64,000 nucleotides of DNA. Source: Streptomyces flaveolus. Its GTDB lineage: Bacteria; Actinomycetota; Actinomycetes; Streptomycetales; Streptomycetaceae. Location: positions 103,046 to 167,045 of the forward strand of contig NZ_JNWV01000021.1 of the NCBI RefSeq assembly GCF_000716535.1, read 5' to 3'. Within the stretch, counting starts at the first letter, position 1; each line of letters begins with the position of its first letter. The notes beneath the pieces were generated by a model, which made no database searches, was not told the DNA's origin, and saw only the letters and a list, made by a program, of their open reading frames with translations. Shown piece after piece: positions 43,281 through 51,240 of this stretch. A program made the translations under genes and the position numbers.

Positions 43281-44216
43281 TCAGCTCACCGCGGGAAGGG
43301 CGAGGTCCCACAAACGGTCCGCGGCGGCGGGGTCGACCGACCACCTGGCGACGCCCGCCATCACCTCGGGGCCCCCGTCGACGACCTCGGATTCCTGGTT
43401 GTCCTCGAAGTACCGCCCGGTCACACCGTCGAGGAGCGGGGAGGCGGCCAGCAGCACCGTGGTGGCGGCGCCCTGGGCCGGGGTCTTGTAGTAGTCGGGC
43501 GTGAGGAGGTTGCCGTCCGCGTCCATGGCTCCGAAGGCCTGCATGGTCGCCTGGTCGAGGTGGCGTGTCAGGTTGGTGTGGATCCAGCCGGGCGCGCAGG
43601 CGTTGGCGGTGATTCCGTGTTCGGCCCACCGGCGGCTGATCCCGGCGGCGAGCAGCACGTCGGCGGTCTTCGACTGCGCGTAGGCGAGGAACGGGTCGTA
43701 GGGGCGTCGCTCGAACTGCGGGTCCTCGAAGTCGAAGCCCGCCCGCAGTTGGGCGCCGGAGCTGACCACGACCACGCGCGGCTTCTCGGCCGTCTGCAGA
43801 GCGGAGCGCAGGCCGACGGCCAGGGCGAAGTGGCCGAGGTAGTTGATGGCGAGCTGCATCTCCCAGCCCTGTGCGTTCACCTGCCGGGTCGGGAGCATCA
43901 TCACGCCGGCGTTGGCGATGAGGGCGTCGACCGGCCCGCTCCAGTCATCGCAGAAGGCACGGACGGAAGCCGGGTCGGCGAGGTCGAGCGCGACGGCCCG
44001 CGTGCCCGGGAACTCCTCGACCAGCGGCTCGGCAGCGGCGGGGTTCCGGGTGGCAACGGTCACCTGCGCTCCCGCACCGGCGAGCGCGCGCACCGTCTCC
44101 GCACCGAGACCGGAGGACCCTCCGGTGACGATCATCCGGCGCCCGGTCAGATCGACTCGGTCGAGCACCTCCGCGGCGGTGGCGCGCATTCCGAACGGAG
44201 TGGTGATCAGCGTCAT
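43281..44216 (-). CDS. Short-chain dehydrogenase/reductase (retinol-dehydrogenase-like)
   Basis: A 311-residue SDR. MIVTGGSSGLGAETVRAL is the cofactor-binding motif, NAGV is in DALIANAGVMM, the active-site serine in VVVSSGAQ and the YAQSK motif (LAYAQSKTADVLL) gives tyrosine and lysine. The layout resembles WWOX/retinol-dehydrogenase-type SDRs. ATG 44216 has AAGGCAGGG upstream. First gene of an operon with the hydrolase and TetR regulator. Confidence 0.88.
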   Translation of the reverse strand: MTLITTPFGMRATAAEVLDRVDLTGRRMIVTGGSSGLGAETVRALAGAGAQVTVATRNPAAAEPLVEEFPGTRAVALDLADPASVRAFCDDWSGPVDALIANAGVMMLPTRQVNAQGWEMQLAINYLGHFALAVGLRSALQTAEKPRVVVVSSGAQLRAGFDFEDPQFERRPYDPFLAYAQSKTADVLLAAGISRRWAEHGITANACAPGWIHTNLTRHLDQATMQAFGAMDADGNLLTPDYYKTPAQGAATTVLLAASPLLDGVTGRYFEDNQESEVVDGGPEVMAGVARWSVDPAAADRLWDLALPAVS

Positions 44217-44932
44217 ACGTAGGCCCTGCCTTCAGAAACGTGGTCTCGCTTGGCATGACGTCGCACACGCCGCTTACGCCAAGACATCCTACGGAGCAAC
44301 CATACAGCGTGTTCAGACATGAAGTCGGGCAGCAGGACACGTGCATGAACACATGTGTCCGCAGGGAGAGGTCCGGGAGGAGCGTCTGCCGGGACGGCCT
44401 CGCGGGAGCCGGCGGGCCGACCTCCAGGAGTCGAGGTGCCAGGCCCGCTCGGCGCGGTGCCACGCGGGGGCGGCGTGTGGCCGCCGGCCAGGAGGCCATG
44501 CGTGTTTTGCGGCCCGGCCCGGCAGTTGCTAGCCTCCTCGACGTGCTGATCGAAGTCGACAGAGCCTAGCCTGAGCCCACCGCCCATCGGCGCCGGTCCA
44601 GGCTTCACCCTGGTCACCAGCGGTTGAGGACAGCCCAGCCGCCTCGCACACCATCGCCCGCATCGCGGGTTCCCTCCACTGGTGGCGGACGGCCGAAACC
44701 CCTGTCAGGACCCGGCATGGCGGACGCGTGCTCACTTTGCCACGCCCGGCGGGCCCACTGTGCCCGCGCCCACCGGCTCTGACCTTCATCGGCCCGTGCT
44801 CCGCCGAACTTCGCGCTGCCTCGAGAAAACCTGTCCGACCAGGACACCTGGGGATGTGTGTGCGCAGCCCCGTCGGATTCCAGCGTGCCCCGCCCGGTCA
44901 GAGCGCTGACACACGGAAACGGATCAACGCCC
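44217..44932. other. Gap upstream of the SDR operon and bL32 gene, no gene seen
   Basis: The first 100 bases are less GC-rich and must hold the SDR operon promoter. An imperfect palindrome (GGACAC ... GTGTCC) spans 44336-44361. No frame in the rest combines a ribosome site with a recognisable protein. Confidence 0.4.
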
Positions 44933-45106
44933 ATGATGCACAAGAAGTCCCGCTCCCGGACACGTCACCGCCGAGCCCACTGGAAGGCCGCTCGGCCGCT
45001 CCTCGTGAAGTGCGCCAACTCGGCGTGCGGTCTGCCGACACCGCCGCACGCCGCCTGTCAGCACTGCGGAACGTACCGGGGCCGTCAGGTGCTGCCCCCG
45101 GCCTGA
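44933..45106 (+). CDS. rpmF: Ribosomal protein bL32 paralogue, zinc-binding form
   Basis: A 57-residue protein. KKSRSRTRHRRAHWKAA is the conserved bL32 N-terminal RNA-binding part and QHCGTYRGRQVL the C-terminal part. Four cysteines (KCANSAC and AACQHC) form a zinc ribbon, though the first pair has four residues between cysteines where bL32 normally has two. ATG 44933 is immediately followed by a second ATG at 44936; neither has a clear ribosome site. It is not next to other ribosomal genes, so it is probably an extra copy used under special conditions. Confidence 0.75.
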   Translation: MMHKKSRSRTRHRRAHWKAARPLLVKCANSACGLPTPPHAACQHCGTYRGRQVLPPA

Positions 45107-45117
45107 CAGACGTCGAG

Positions 45118-45153
45118 GGCCGGGCCCGACGACCTCGGTCACCGGGCCCGGCC
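45118..45153 (+). terminator. Hairpin after the bL32 gene
   Basis: A perfect 11-bp stem (GGCCGGGCCCG at 45118-45128 with 45143-45153); the 14-base loop can form a further GACC/GGTC pair. It starts 12 bases after the stop. Confidence 0.75.
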
Positions 45154-45361
45154 GCTCGTTCCGCTTCGGCTCAGTGATCGAGCCGGACCGGCCGGCAGGC
45201 CAGCAGCATGCCAGGACAAGCGGGTACCTGCACGGCTCGGACCAGCCCGTCCCGGCGGCTCGTCATCTTCCGTGTCCGCCAGGGCGGTACGAGCGCGAGG
45301 GGCGCCGGGGCGGCTTCGCCGTCATCGGCTGGTCGGGCACCAGGCTGCCCACTGGCGACAC

Positions 45362-45664
45362 TCACACCTGTGCCGCCACCCCAGGGCCGGCGGCGGCGCG
45401 GGGGTTTGCGCGGGCTGCCCGGTGGTGGAGCAGGCGACGGTCCGCCTCCGTCGTGCCGCCCCAGATGCCGTACACCTCCCTGGTGTCCATCGCCCAGCGC
45501 AGACAGGGCTCGACGACGGGGCAGAGCGCGCACACGGCCTTGGCCTCTTCTATCTGGAGCGCGGAGGGGCCGGTCTCTCCGATGGGGAAGAACAGCTCCG
45601 GGTCCTCGTCTCTGCAGACGCTCCTGGCCTGCCAGTCGACGGCGGTGAGGAGATTGCGGTACAT
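45362..45664 (-). CDS. WhiB-like iron-sulfur regulator
   Basis: A 100-residue WhiB-family protein. The four cluster-binding cysteines are C17, C45, C48 and C54 (SVCRDED ... AVCALCPVVEPCLRWA), followed by the GIWGG turn at 66-70 and the basic helix TTEADRRLLHHRA. WhiB-like proteins bind a [4Fe-4S] cluster and sigma factor to control development, redox or antibiotic responses. ATG 45664 has GAGAGG upstream. The AT-rich 290 bases upstream (45665-45950) presumably contain its promoter. Which member this is cannot be told from sequence alone. Confidence 0.92.
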   Translation of the reverse strand: MYRNLLTAVDWQARSVCRDEDPELFFPIGETGPSALQIEEAKAVCALCPVVEPCLRWAMDTREVYGIWGGTTEADRRLLHHRAARANPRAAAGPGVAAQV

Positions 45665-45950
45665 CAAGACCTCTCATGGATGCGTCGGGGCGTGCCCTGG
45701 GACGGCGACGGTGTGGTCATGCGTACATCCGTGAGGTCGGTTATAGCAGTATTTTCGGGTATCTATCCGGTCTATTCGAACAATAGGAGAGTGCAGCCCC
45801 AGTGATGGGGCTGCTGCCGTGCCCGGGTCGGGGCTCCCGGCGGCCGATGTGGCTCGGGGGCCGGCGCGGCCTTCCGCGGGGCCGCAGCGCCCGCGTGAGG
45901 GAGCCGCCCACGAGCCACAACGGCGGGACTCGTCCCGCCGCGCGCCTACC

Positions 45951-46730
45951 TCAGTAGTAGATCGGTCCCTTCACCCCGCCGCTGGTGATGACCGTGTCAC
46001 CGTTGATGGCCACGCTGAGCGGGCTCGCCAGGAAGGCGATGACAGCCGCCACTTCGTGAGGCTCCACGACTCTCTCGATGGAGACGGTCGCGGCGACCTG
46101 CCGCTCCAGCTCCGCCCGTTCGCGCCCCATGGCTTCGGCTCTGCGGCCGAGGTTGTCGAGCCATGTGTCGGTCCGGGTGGCTGCGGGCTGCACCGAGACG
46201 ACGTTGACCCCGGACGGCCCGAGTTCGTCCGCCAGGTTCTTCGACATGGCGACCACGGCGACGTTGCGGATCGAACCGGTCACCGACCCGGCGTGCCGTG
46301 CCGCCAGTCCACTGATGTTGATGATCCTGCCCCAGCCGCGTTCCGTCATCTCCGGGGCGAAGGCGCGGACGCAGCGGAGATATCCGCGGACCTTGACGTT
46401 GATCTCGGCTTCCAGATCGTCCTCGGGAATGAACCCGGGGTTGGTCATGGCGGCGTTGTTCACCAGGATGTCCACACCACCGAACCGGTCTTTCACGATG
46501 CCGGCCATCTCGGTCACCGATGCGTCGTCGCCGGTGTCGGCCACGACTCCGATGACGTCGGCTCCGGTCTCCGCACGGAGGACCTTCGCCTGCTCCTCGA
46601 CGGCGGAGGCGGTTCTGGCGACCAGCGCGACGGACGCGCCCTCTGCCGCGAGTGCCCGCCCCGCAGCGAAGCCGATGCCACGGCTGCCGCCGGTGACGAC
46701 GGCTCGTTTACCCGCGAGTTGCAGATCCAC
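45951..46730 (-). CDS. SDR-family protein lacking the YxxxK motif
   Basis: A 259-residue SDR. The Rossmann motif TGGSRGIGFAAGRAL, NNAAM and ISGLAARHAG (serine) are present. In the active-site helix, where YxxxK should be, it reads TGSIRNVAVVAMSKNL, so tyrosine and lysine are both missing at their normal positions. SDRs with this GSxRN form exist and may use another mechanism or only bind cofactor. GTG 46730 has a weak GAGACGAA ribosome site. It follows the TetR gene at 46919 on the same strand after 188 bases. Confidence 0.82.
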   Translation of the reverse strand: MDLQLAGKRAVVTGGSRGIGFAAGRALAAEGASVALVARTASAVEEQAKVLRAETGADVIGVVADTGDDASVTEMAGIVKDRFGGVDILVNNAAMTNPGFIPEDDLEAEINVKVRGYLRCVRAFAPEMTERGWGRIINISGLAARHAGSVTGSIRNVAVVAMSKNLADELGPSGVNVVSVQPAATRTDTWLDNLGRRAEAMGRERAELERQVAATVSIERVVEPHEVAAVIAFLASPLSVAINGDTVITSGGVKGPIYY

Positions 46731-46918
46731 TTCGTCTCGTTTCTGTCAGGCACAGACGTGTGTCGAGTTCACAGACATGTGCGGAACGGTGTGGATGGCG
46801 TCGGAGTTCGCCACCTCACCCGAGGGTACCTACCTGTCACGACCGACAGAGTTGCGGATGAGGTACGTATCCGGGTGACACACCGGCGCCGACGAAGGGC
46901 ACGTGACCCGCGCGGAGG

Positions 46919-47584
46919 TCAGGCCGGGTTCAGCAGCCCGCTGACGACGACGTACAGGGTGCGGCCGAGTCGTTCGGCGAAGTCCACCCTGGTGTCGGCG
47001 AGTTCGGGGTGGAGCTGTGCCTGGGCGACCGCCTCCGAGGGGTGGGCGAAGGGCCAGAGCCCGGCCGTGCAGACCACGCACAGGGCGACCAGTTCCCCTG
47101 CGGCGGCCGGGCTCAGCCCGGCCAGGTGTCCTCTCAGGAGGTCCGCCAGCGCGCCCAGCAGCCGGACGTGAGCGAGTTTGAAGTCGCGCACCGACTCGGC
47201 GGAGATGTTCCGTTCGAGTTCGGAACCGAGCGCGGCGAACAGCTCGCACAGCAGCGGGCGTGCGGCCAGCGACCGGGCCAGGGCGTCCGTCACGACCCGG
47301 GGCCCGGCCGTGCCGGCGGGCGGCAGTTTGGCGGGGAGGTCCTCGATCCACCGGGCCAGGGAGCGGTTGAGCAGTTCGAAGAAAACCGCTTCCCTGGTCT
47401 CGAAGTACCGCACGACGTTGGTCTTCGACAGCCCCACCCGCCGGCTCAGCTCCCGCAGGCTGATCTCGGCGACCGGCATCTCCGTCAGGAGCTGGGCGGC
47501 GGCGTCGAGGATGCTCTGCCTGCGGATCTCACGCTGCGCGGCACTGCGCGCGCGCTGGAACTGCTGCGGCCGCTCGTCTGTCAT
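46919..47584 (-). CDS. TetR-family transcriptional regulator
   Basis: A 221-residue regulator. HTH: AEISLRELSRRVGLSKTNVVRYFETREAVFFELL (about residues 40-75), preceded by a basic segment. The C-terminal domain is helical and hydrophobic, with a tetracycline-repressor-like C-terminal domain feel. ATG 47584 follows GGGAAGCGACG. It is the third gene behind the aldo-keto reductase and SDR with short gaps (40 and 65 bases). It likely controls the operon from the dyad at 49603. Confidence 0.88.
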   Translation of the reverse strand: MTDERPQQFQRARSAAQREIRRQSILDAAAQLLTEMPVAEISLRELSRRVGLSKTNVVRYFETREAVFFELLNRSLARWIEDLPAKLPPAGTAGPRVVTDALARSLAARPLLCELFAALGSELERNISAESVRDFKLAHVRLLGALADLLRGHLAGLSPAAAGELVALCVVCTAGLWPFAHPSEAVAQAQLHPELADTRVDFAERLGRTLYVVVSGLLNPA

Positions 47585-47649
47585 CGTCGCTTCCCGTTCG
47601 GTGCGGACGGCCCTCCCCGGCGCCGCCTGCGGACACCCTACGCGCCGGG

Positions 47650-48474
47650 TCATACCGACGCGGACTCGCTGACCTCCCGCCACCGGGCGTCCTCGGCCGC
47701 GAGCCGGTCCGCCATCCGCTGGGCGACGGCGACGGCGTCCTTGCCGAGCAGCAGGCGCAGCGGGGGCTCTTCGGACTCGACGACGTCCAGGAGGATGCGG
47801 GAGATGCGGCCGGGGTCGCCGGGCTGGTTGCCGTCGGCCGCCCGGATGGCGGCGATGGTACCGCCGACGACTTGCCGGTACGGCTCGCTGACCGGCGGGG
47901 TCTCCATGGAGGAGCCGGCCCAGTCGGTGCGCATGCCGCCGGGTTCGACGACGGTGACCTTGATGCCGAGGGGGGCGACCTCCTGGGCGAGGACCTCGGA
48001 GAAACCGCCGACGGCCCACTTGGCGGCCTGGTAGGCGGAAAGGCCGGGGACGCCGACGCGGCCGCCGACGGAGGAGATCTGGATGATGTGCCCCGCGCCC
48101 TGTTCGCGCAGGACGGGCAGGGCGGCGCGGCTGACGTTGACGACCCCGAAGAGGTTGGCCTCGATCTGGTCGCGGAACATCTGCTCGCTCATGTCCTCGA
48201 CGGCGGCCATGTCGGCGTAACCGGCGTTGTTGACGACGACGTCCAACGCTCCGAACGCCTGCACGGCCGCCCGTACGGCCCGCTCGGCGGCGGCGGAGTC
48301 GGTCACGTCCAGGGGCACGAGGCGGACCCGGTCGCCGTACTGCTCGGTGAGGTGGCTCAGGGGCTCGGTGCGGCGGGCCGTGGCGACGACGTTGTGGCCG
48401 TCCGCCAGGACGGTCTCGGCGAGGGTGCGTCCCAGGCCGCGGGAACTGCCGGTGATCAGCCAGGTTCTGCTCAT
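47650..48474 (-). CDS. Short-chain dehydrogenase/reductase
   Basis: A 274-residue SDR. WLITGSSRGLGRTLAE, NNAGYADMA, IISSVGGR-type serine (IIQISSVGG) and YQAAK in LSAYQAAKWAVGGFSEVL are complete. The C-terminal region with PGDPGRISRILLDVVESEEPPLRLLLGKDAV marks the subfamily also represented by the gene at 55194, to which it is clearly paralogous. ATG 48474; the ribosome site (GAGACACC) is weak. Middle gene of the aldo-keto reductase/SDR/TetR operon. Confidence 0.9.
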   Translation of the reverse strand: MSRTWLITGSSRGLGRTLAETVLADGHNVVATARRTEPLSHLTEQYGDRVRLVPLDVTDSAAAERAVRAAVQAFGALDVVVNNAGYADMAAVEDMSEQMFRDQIEANLFGVVNVSRAALPVLREQGAGHIIQISSVGGRVGVPGLSAYQAAKWAVGGFSEVLAQEVAPLGIKVTVVEPGGMRTDWAGSSMETPPVSEPYRQVVGGTIAAIRAADGNQPGDPGRISRILLDVVESEEPPLRLLLGKDAVAVAQRMADRLAAEDARWREVSESASV

Positions 48475-48514
48475 GACGGTGTCTCTTTCGGAGGTGGTGG
48501 CGGAGTGGTCGTTC

Positions 48515-49567
48515 TCAGGCGCCGGTGGCGCGGGGGGTCGTGTGGAGGTTCCCGTACCGGCCGCCCCGGACCCGCGCGGGATCGAAGAGGGCGTCCAGAC
48601 GGGCGACGTCGTCGGCGCTGAGCCGTACGGAGGTGGCCGCGAGGTTGGCGCGGACGTTGGCCGGGCGCCGGGTGCCGGGGATCGGGACGATGTCGTGGTG
48701 CCGGGCCAGCAGCCAGGCCAGCGCGATCTGGCCGGGTGTGTCGCCGGTGCTCGCGGCGAACCGCTCCAGTCCGTCCACGAGCCGCCGGTTGTGGTCGAGG
48801 TTCTCGCCCTGGAACTTCGGCAGCGTGGAACGGAAGTCGTCGGAGCCGAAGGTGGCGTCCCGGCCGATGGCTCCGGTGAGCATGCCGCGGCCCAGCGGGC
48901 TGTAGGGCACGAGGGTGATGCCGAGGCGGCGGCACTCCGGCAGCACCTCGGCCTCGACGCCGCGCTCCCACAGCGAGTACTCGCTCTGGAGGGCGGCGAC
49001 GGGGTGGACCGCGTGGGCGCGCCGCAGGATCTCGGGGCCGACCTCGCTCAGGCCGATCGCCCGGACCTTGCCCTCGGCGACCAGGCCGGCCATGGCGCCC
49101 ACGGTGTCCTCGACGGGCACGGACGGGTCGAGCCGGTGGTAGTAGTACAGGTCGATCCGGTCGGTGCCGAGCCGCCTCAGGCTGGCCTCGCAGGCGGCCC
49201 TGACGTACTCGGGGCGGCCGTCGAAGAAGCTGCCGCCCCCGGGGGCGGGGCGCGCGGAGAACTTGGTGGCGACGACGGCCCGGTCCCGGCGTCCGCGCAG
49301 GGCGCGTCCCAGCAGTTCCTCGTTGTGGCCGAAGCCGGCCACCGGGCGGCCGGGGACCGCGCTGCCGGCGCCGTAGTAGTCCGAGGTGTCCAGCAGTTCC
49401 ACGCCGAGCTCGATCGCGTCCCGGATGACGGCGACCGAGGTGTCCGGGTCGGCGGCGCCGTAGAACTGGGACATCCCCATCAGGCCGAGCCCCACGGGGC
49501 GGACCGAGATGCCGGAGTCGCCCAGCGGGGTGCGGGCCGGGGGTGGGGGTGCGGTGGTGTCGGTCAT
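48515..49567 (-). CDS. Aldo/keto reductase
   Basis: A 350-residue TIM-barrel aldo/keto reductase. The tetrad is complete: aspartate and tyrosine in LLDTSDYYGAG, lysine in VVATKFS and histidine in LYYYHRLDPS. IPGTRRPANVRANLAA near the C-terminus binds NADPH. It reduces aldehydes or ketones. ATG 49567 follows AAGGCGG; an in-frame GTG at 49588 is less likely. First gene of an operon with an SDR and TetR regulator, reading away from the large dyad at 49603-49654. Confidence 0.9.
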   Translation of the reverse strand: MTDTTAPPPPARTPLGDSGISVRPVGLGLMGMSQFYGAADPDTSVAVIRDAIELGVELLDTSDYYGAGSAVPGRPVAGFGHNEELLGRALRGRRDRAVVATKFSARPAPGGGSFFDGRPEYVRAACEASLRRLGTDRIDLYYYHRLDPSVPVEDTVGAMAGLVAEGKVRAIGLSEVGPEILRRAHAVHPVAALQSEYSLWERGVEAEVLPECRRLGITLVPYSPLGRGMLTGAIGRDATFGSDDFRSTLPKFQGENLDHNRRLVDGLERFAASTGDTPGQIALAWLLARHHDIVPIPGTRRPANVRANLAATSVRLSADDVARLDALFDPARVRGGRYGNLHTTPRATGA

Positions 49568-49602
49568 GGGCCTGGGCCGCCTTGTCACACGAGCCCCTGC
49601 TT

Positions 49603-49654
49603 AAGAGGCCACTGGAACCTTACCTCTCCGACCATAAAGGTCCACTGGCCTCTT
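49603..49654. promoter_or_regulatory. Large dyad operator upstream of the aldo-keto reductase operon
   Basis: Two 20-base arms, 49603-49622 and 49635-49654, are inverted copies matching at 17 of 20 positions, with 12 bases between. Each carries GAGGCCA/TGGCCTC outside and a CCACTGG-type core. It lies 36 bases before the aldo-keto reductase start and also upstream of the ricin-type gene. It is a good candidate for the TetR protein of the operon. Confidence 0.65.
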
Positions 49655-49692
49655 GTCGAACACCCGAGGCCCGCGAGTGACAGGTTTCACGT

Positions 49693-50358
49693 ATGCCGGA
49701 CACACTTCGCCGCGGCTTCGGCCGTGCGGTGGTACGGGTTACTGGACATGCGTCGACCTCTTCGTCCTGGGCGGCGAACGTGCCCGGGCACGCGAAACAC
49801 CGGTCCCAGCGGTGGACGTGGGTCGCCAAGCGCGGCCTGGTCTCCGAGAAGTCGGGCACCTGCCTCGACGCCACCGGTCCCAGCTCCGTCAACGGCACCC
49901 CGTTGCAGATCTGGGCCTGCGCCTACTCCGACAACCAGCGCTGGCAGCTGCCCGCCGGGGTGCCGACCGGTCACATCGGCGGACTCGGCGGCAAGTGCGC
50001 CGACCTGGGCGGGTCCGGCTCGACCAACGCCGCCGGTACGGCCGTCCAGTTGAACACCTGCGGTACGGGAGTCTCGCAGGACTGGTCCGTCGCCGCCGAC
50101 GGCACCGTGCAGGTCCTCGGCGACTGCATGGGGGTCGCGAACAACGGCACAGCCAGCGGTACGGCGGTCACGCTCCAGGTGTGCAACGGGAGCAACGGGC
50201 AGAAGTGGACGGCGGGTGCCGACGGCAGCCTCGTCAACACCTCGTCCGGCCGCTGCCTGGACGCCACCGACGCCAGCTCCGCCAACGGCACCAAGCTGCA
50301 GATCTGGACGTGCGGCGGCTCCGCGCAGCAGAAGTGGAGCCTGCCCGCGTCCGTCTGA
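49693..50358 (+). CDS. Ricin-type beta-trefoil lectin protein, probably 5'-truncated
   Basis: A 221-residue frame. From about residue 48 it is a ricin-B-type carbohydrate-binding trefoil with repeated Q-x-W units: CLDATGPSSVNGTPLQIWACAYSDNQRWQL, CADLGGSGSTNAAGTAVQLNTCG ... QDWSV, CMGVANNG ... NGQKWTA and CLDATDASSANGTKLQIWTCGG ... QQKWSL. Such modules are normally attached to a secreted enzyme with a signal peptide. Here the first 47 residues look non-coding, so the 5' part has probably been lost, and export is unlikely. ATG 49693 has no clear ribosome site. Confidence 0.72.
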   Translation: MPDTLRRGFGRAVVRVTGHASTSSSWAANVPGHAKHRSQRWTWVAKRGLVSEKSGTCLDATGPSSVNGTPLQIWACAYSDNQRWQLPAGVPTGHIGGLGGKCADLGGSGSTNAAGTAVQLNTCGTGVSQDWSVAADGTVQVLGDCMGVANNGTASGTAVTLQVCNGSNGQKWTAGADGSLVNTSSGRCLDATDASSANGTKLQIWTCGGSAQQKWSLPASV

Positions 50359-50498
50359 CACATATTCCGGTGGCCGGTTTCCGCTCTTCCCCCGACATGC
50401 TTGAAGGCGCAAAAATTCTGCCCGGCCGGCCACACACGATCGAATCAGTTGTGCCGACGTCTCCCCGGCGTCGGCACACACGAGAAAGGGTGGGTCGT

Positions 50499-50861
50499 AT
50501 GTTCTCCCCCAAGGCGAAGCTCCGCACCGCAGCCGTCGTCGCGACCGCCGCCGCCGCCCTGATCGGCGTCGGCGCCGGAACGGCGAGCGCCTCGGACTGG
50601 CCCCCCTTGAAGTGGGGCGGTTACCTCTACACGGGCTACCATAACTCGGGCACCGAGACGGTGGTCGACCTCACCGACTTCGGCACGTGCCACAACCTGT
50701 CGAAGCCGGTCAACTCGCTGCTCATCGTCAGTGAGACGTCGTCCATCACGACGTACAGCGGGACGGACTGCACCGGCTACGCCTTCAAGAGCGGCGGACT
50801 GGCCCAGTTCGACTTCGGCCTGCCGCAGTTGAGCTACCGGGTGGTCCCCATCACCAACTGA
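50499..50861 (+). CDS. Small secreted beta/gamma-crystallin-like protein
   Basis: A 120-residue protein. A signal peptide (MFSPKAKLRTAAVVATAAAALIGVGAGTASA in pieces) ends near residue 31. The mature 89 residues have a beta-rich pattern with two cysteines (GTCHNLSKPVNSLLIVSETSSI and YSGTDCTGYAF) resembling beta/gamma-crystallin or peptidase-inhibitor I36-type folds. Export and binding of calcium or a protease are possible. ATG 50499 follows AAAGGGTGG. A relic of the same family is at 23328. It precedes the large subtilisin. Confidence 0.7.
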   Translation: MFSPKAKLRTAAVVATAAAALIGVGAGTASASDWPPLKWGGYLYTGYHNSGTETVVDLTDFGTCHNLSKPVNSLLIVSETSSITTYSGTDCTGYAFKSGGLAQFDFGLPQLSYRVVPITN

Positions 50862-51240
50862 CCCGGCGCCGCAGGCAGCCGCCCGGCAGGCAGGCGTGCG
50901 CCGGACGGCCGGCTGACCCGGTGCGCCGTGCCCCACACCACCGAGGTGGGCACGGTGAGCCGGGTCAGCCGCGCATCCCGGGTCAGATCCGTCCGCCGGA
51001 GGGTACGCGGGGCGTCCCGGCCGGGTCGGTCGTCGAAGGGCGAGTCGGCCGTGGGGACGGCGATCGGCTCCGTTCTGTCACACATCCACAGCGCGTGTGC
51101 GCTTTTATGCCGCGGAACACCTAACACCTCAACGCGCTCGGTGTGCGGTAACTTCCGCGTCATCAGATGTGTCAGCTCGCGCAACGTCCCGTTGTCAGAG
51201 TCCCGGCGCGCTGCTCGTAAGACCCTGCTGGGGAGTCGAC
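50862..51240. other. Gap between crystallin-like gene and subtilisin
   Basis: It contains the long hairpin at 50911-50970 and the subtilisin promoter region; TCACACATCC and TGTGCG-type repeats occur near 51080. No gene with good coding signs is seen, although an open frame on the minus strand covers much of it. Confidence 0.4.
50911..50970. terminator. 60-bp two-part hairpin
   Basis: Outer stem GGCTGACCCGG (50911-50921) pairs with 50960-50970, then a symmetric 4-base bulge on each side, then inner stem CCGTGCCCCAC (50926-50936) with GTGGGCACGG (50946-50955) and a 9-base loop. It lies 50 bases after the crystallin-like gene and may end its transcript; as it is longer than a normal terminator, a second role is possible. 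Confidence 0.7.

Noticed and set aside
44336..44361. Imperfect palindrome (GGACAC ... GTGTCC) in the SDR upstream gap
   Set aside because: Only the outer six bases match well, the site is over 100 bases from the SDR start and no second copy was found.
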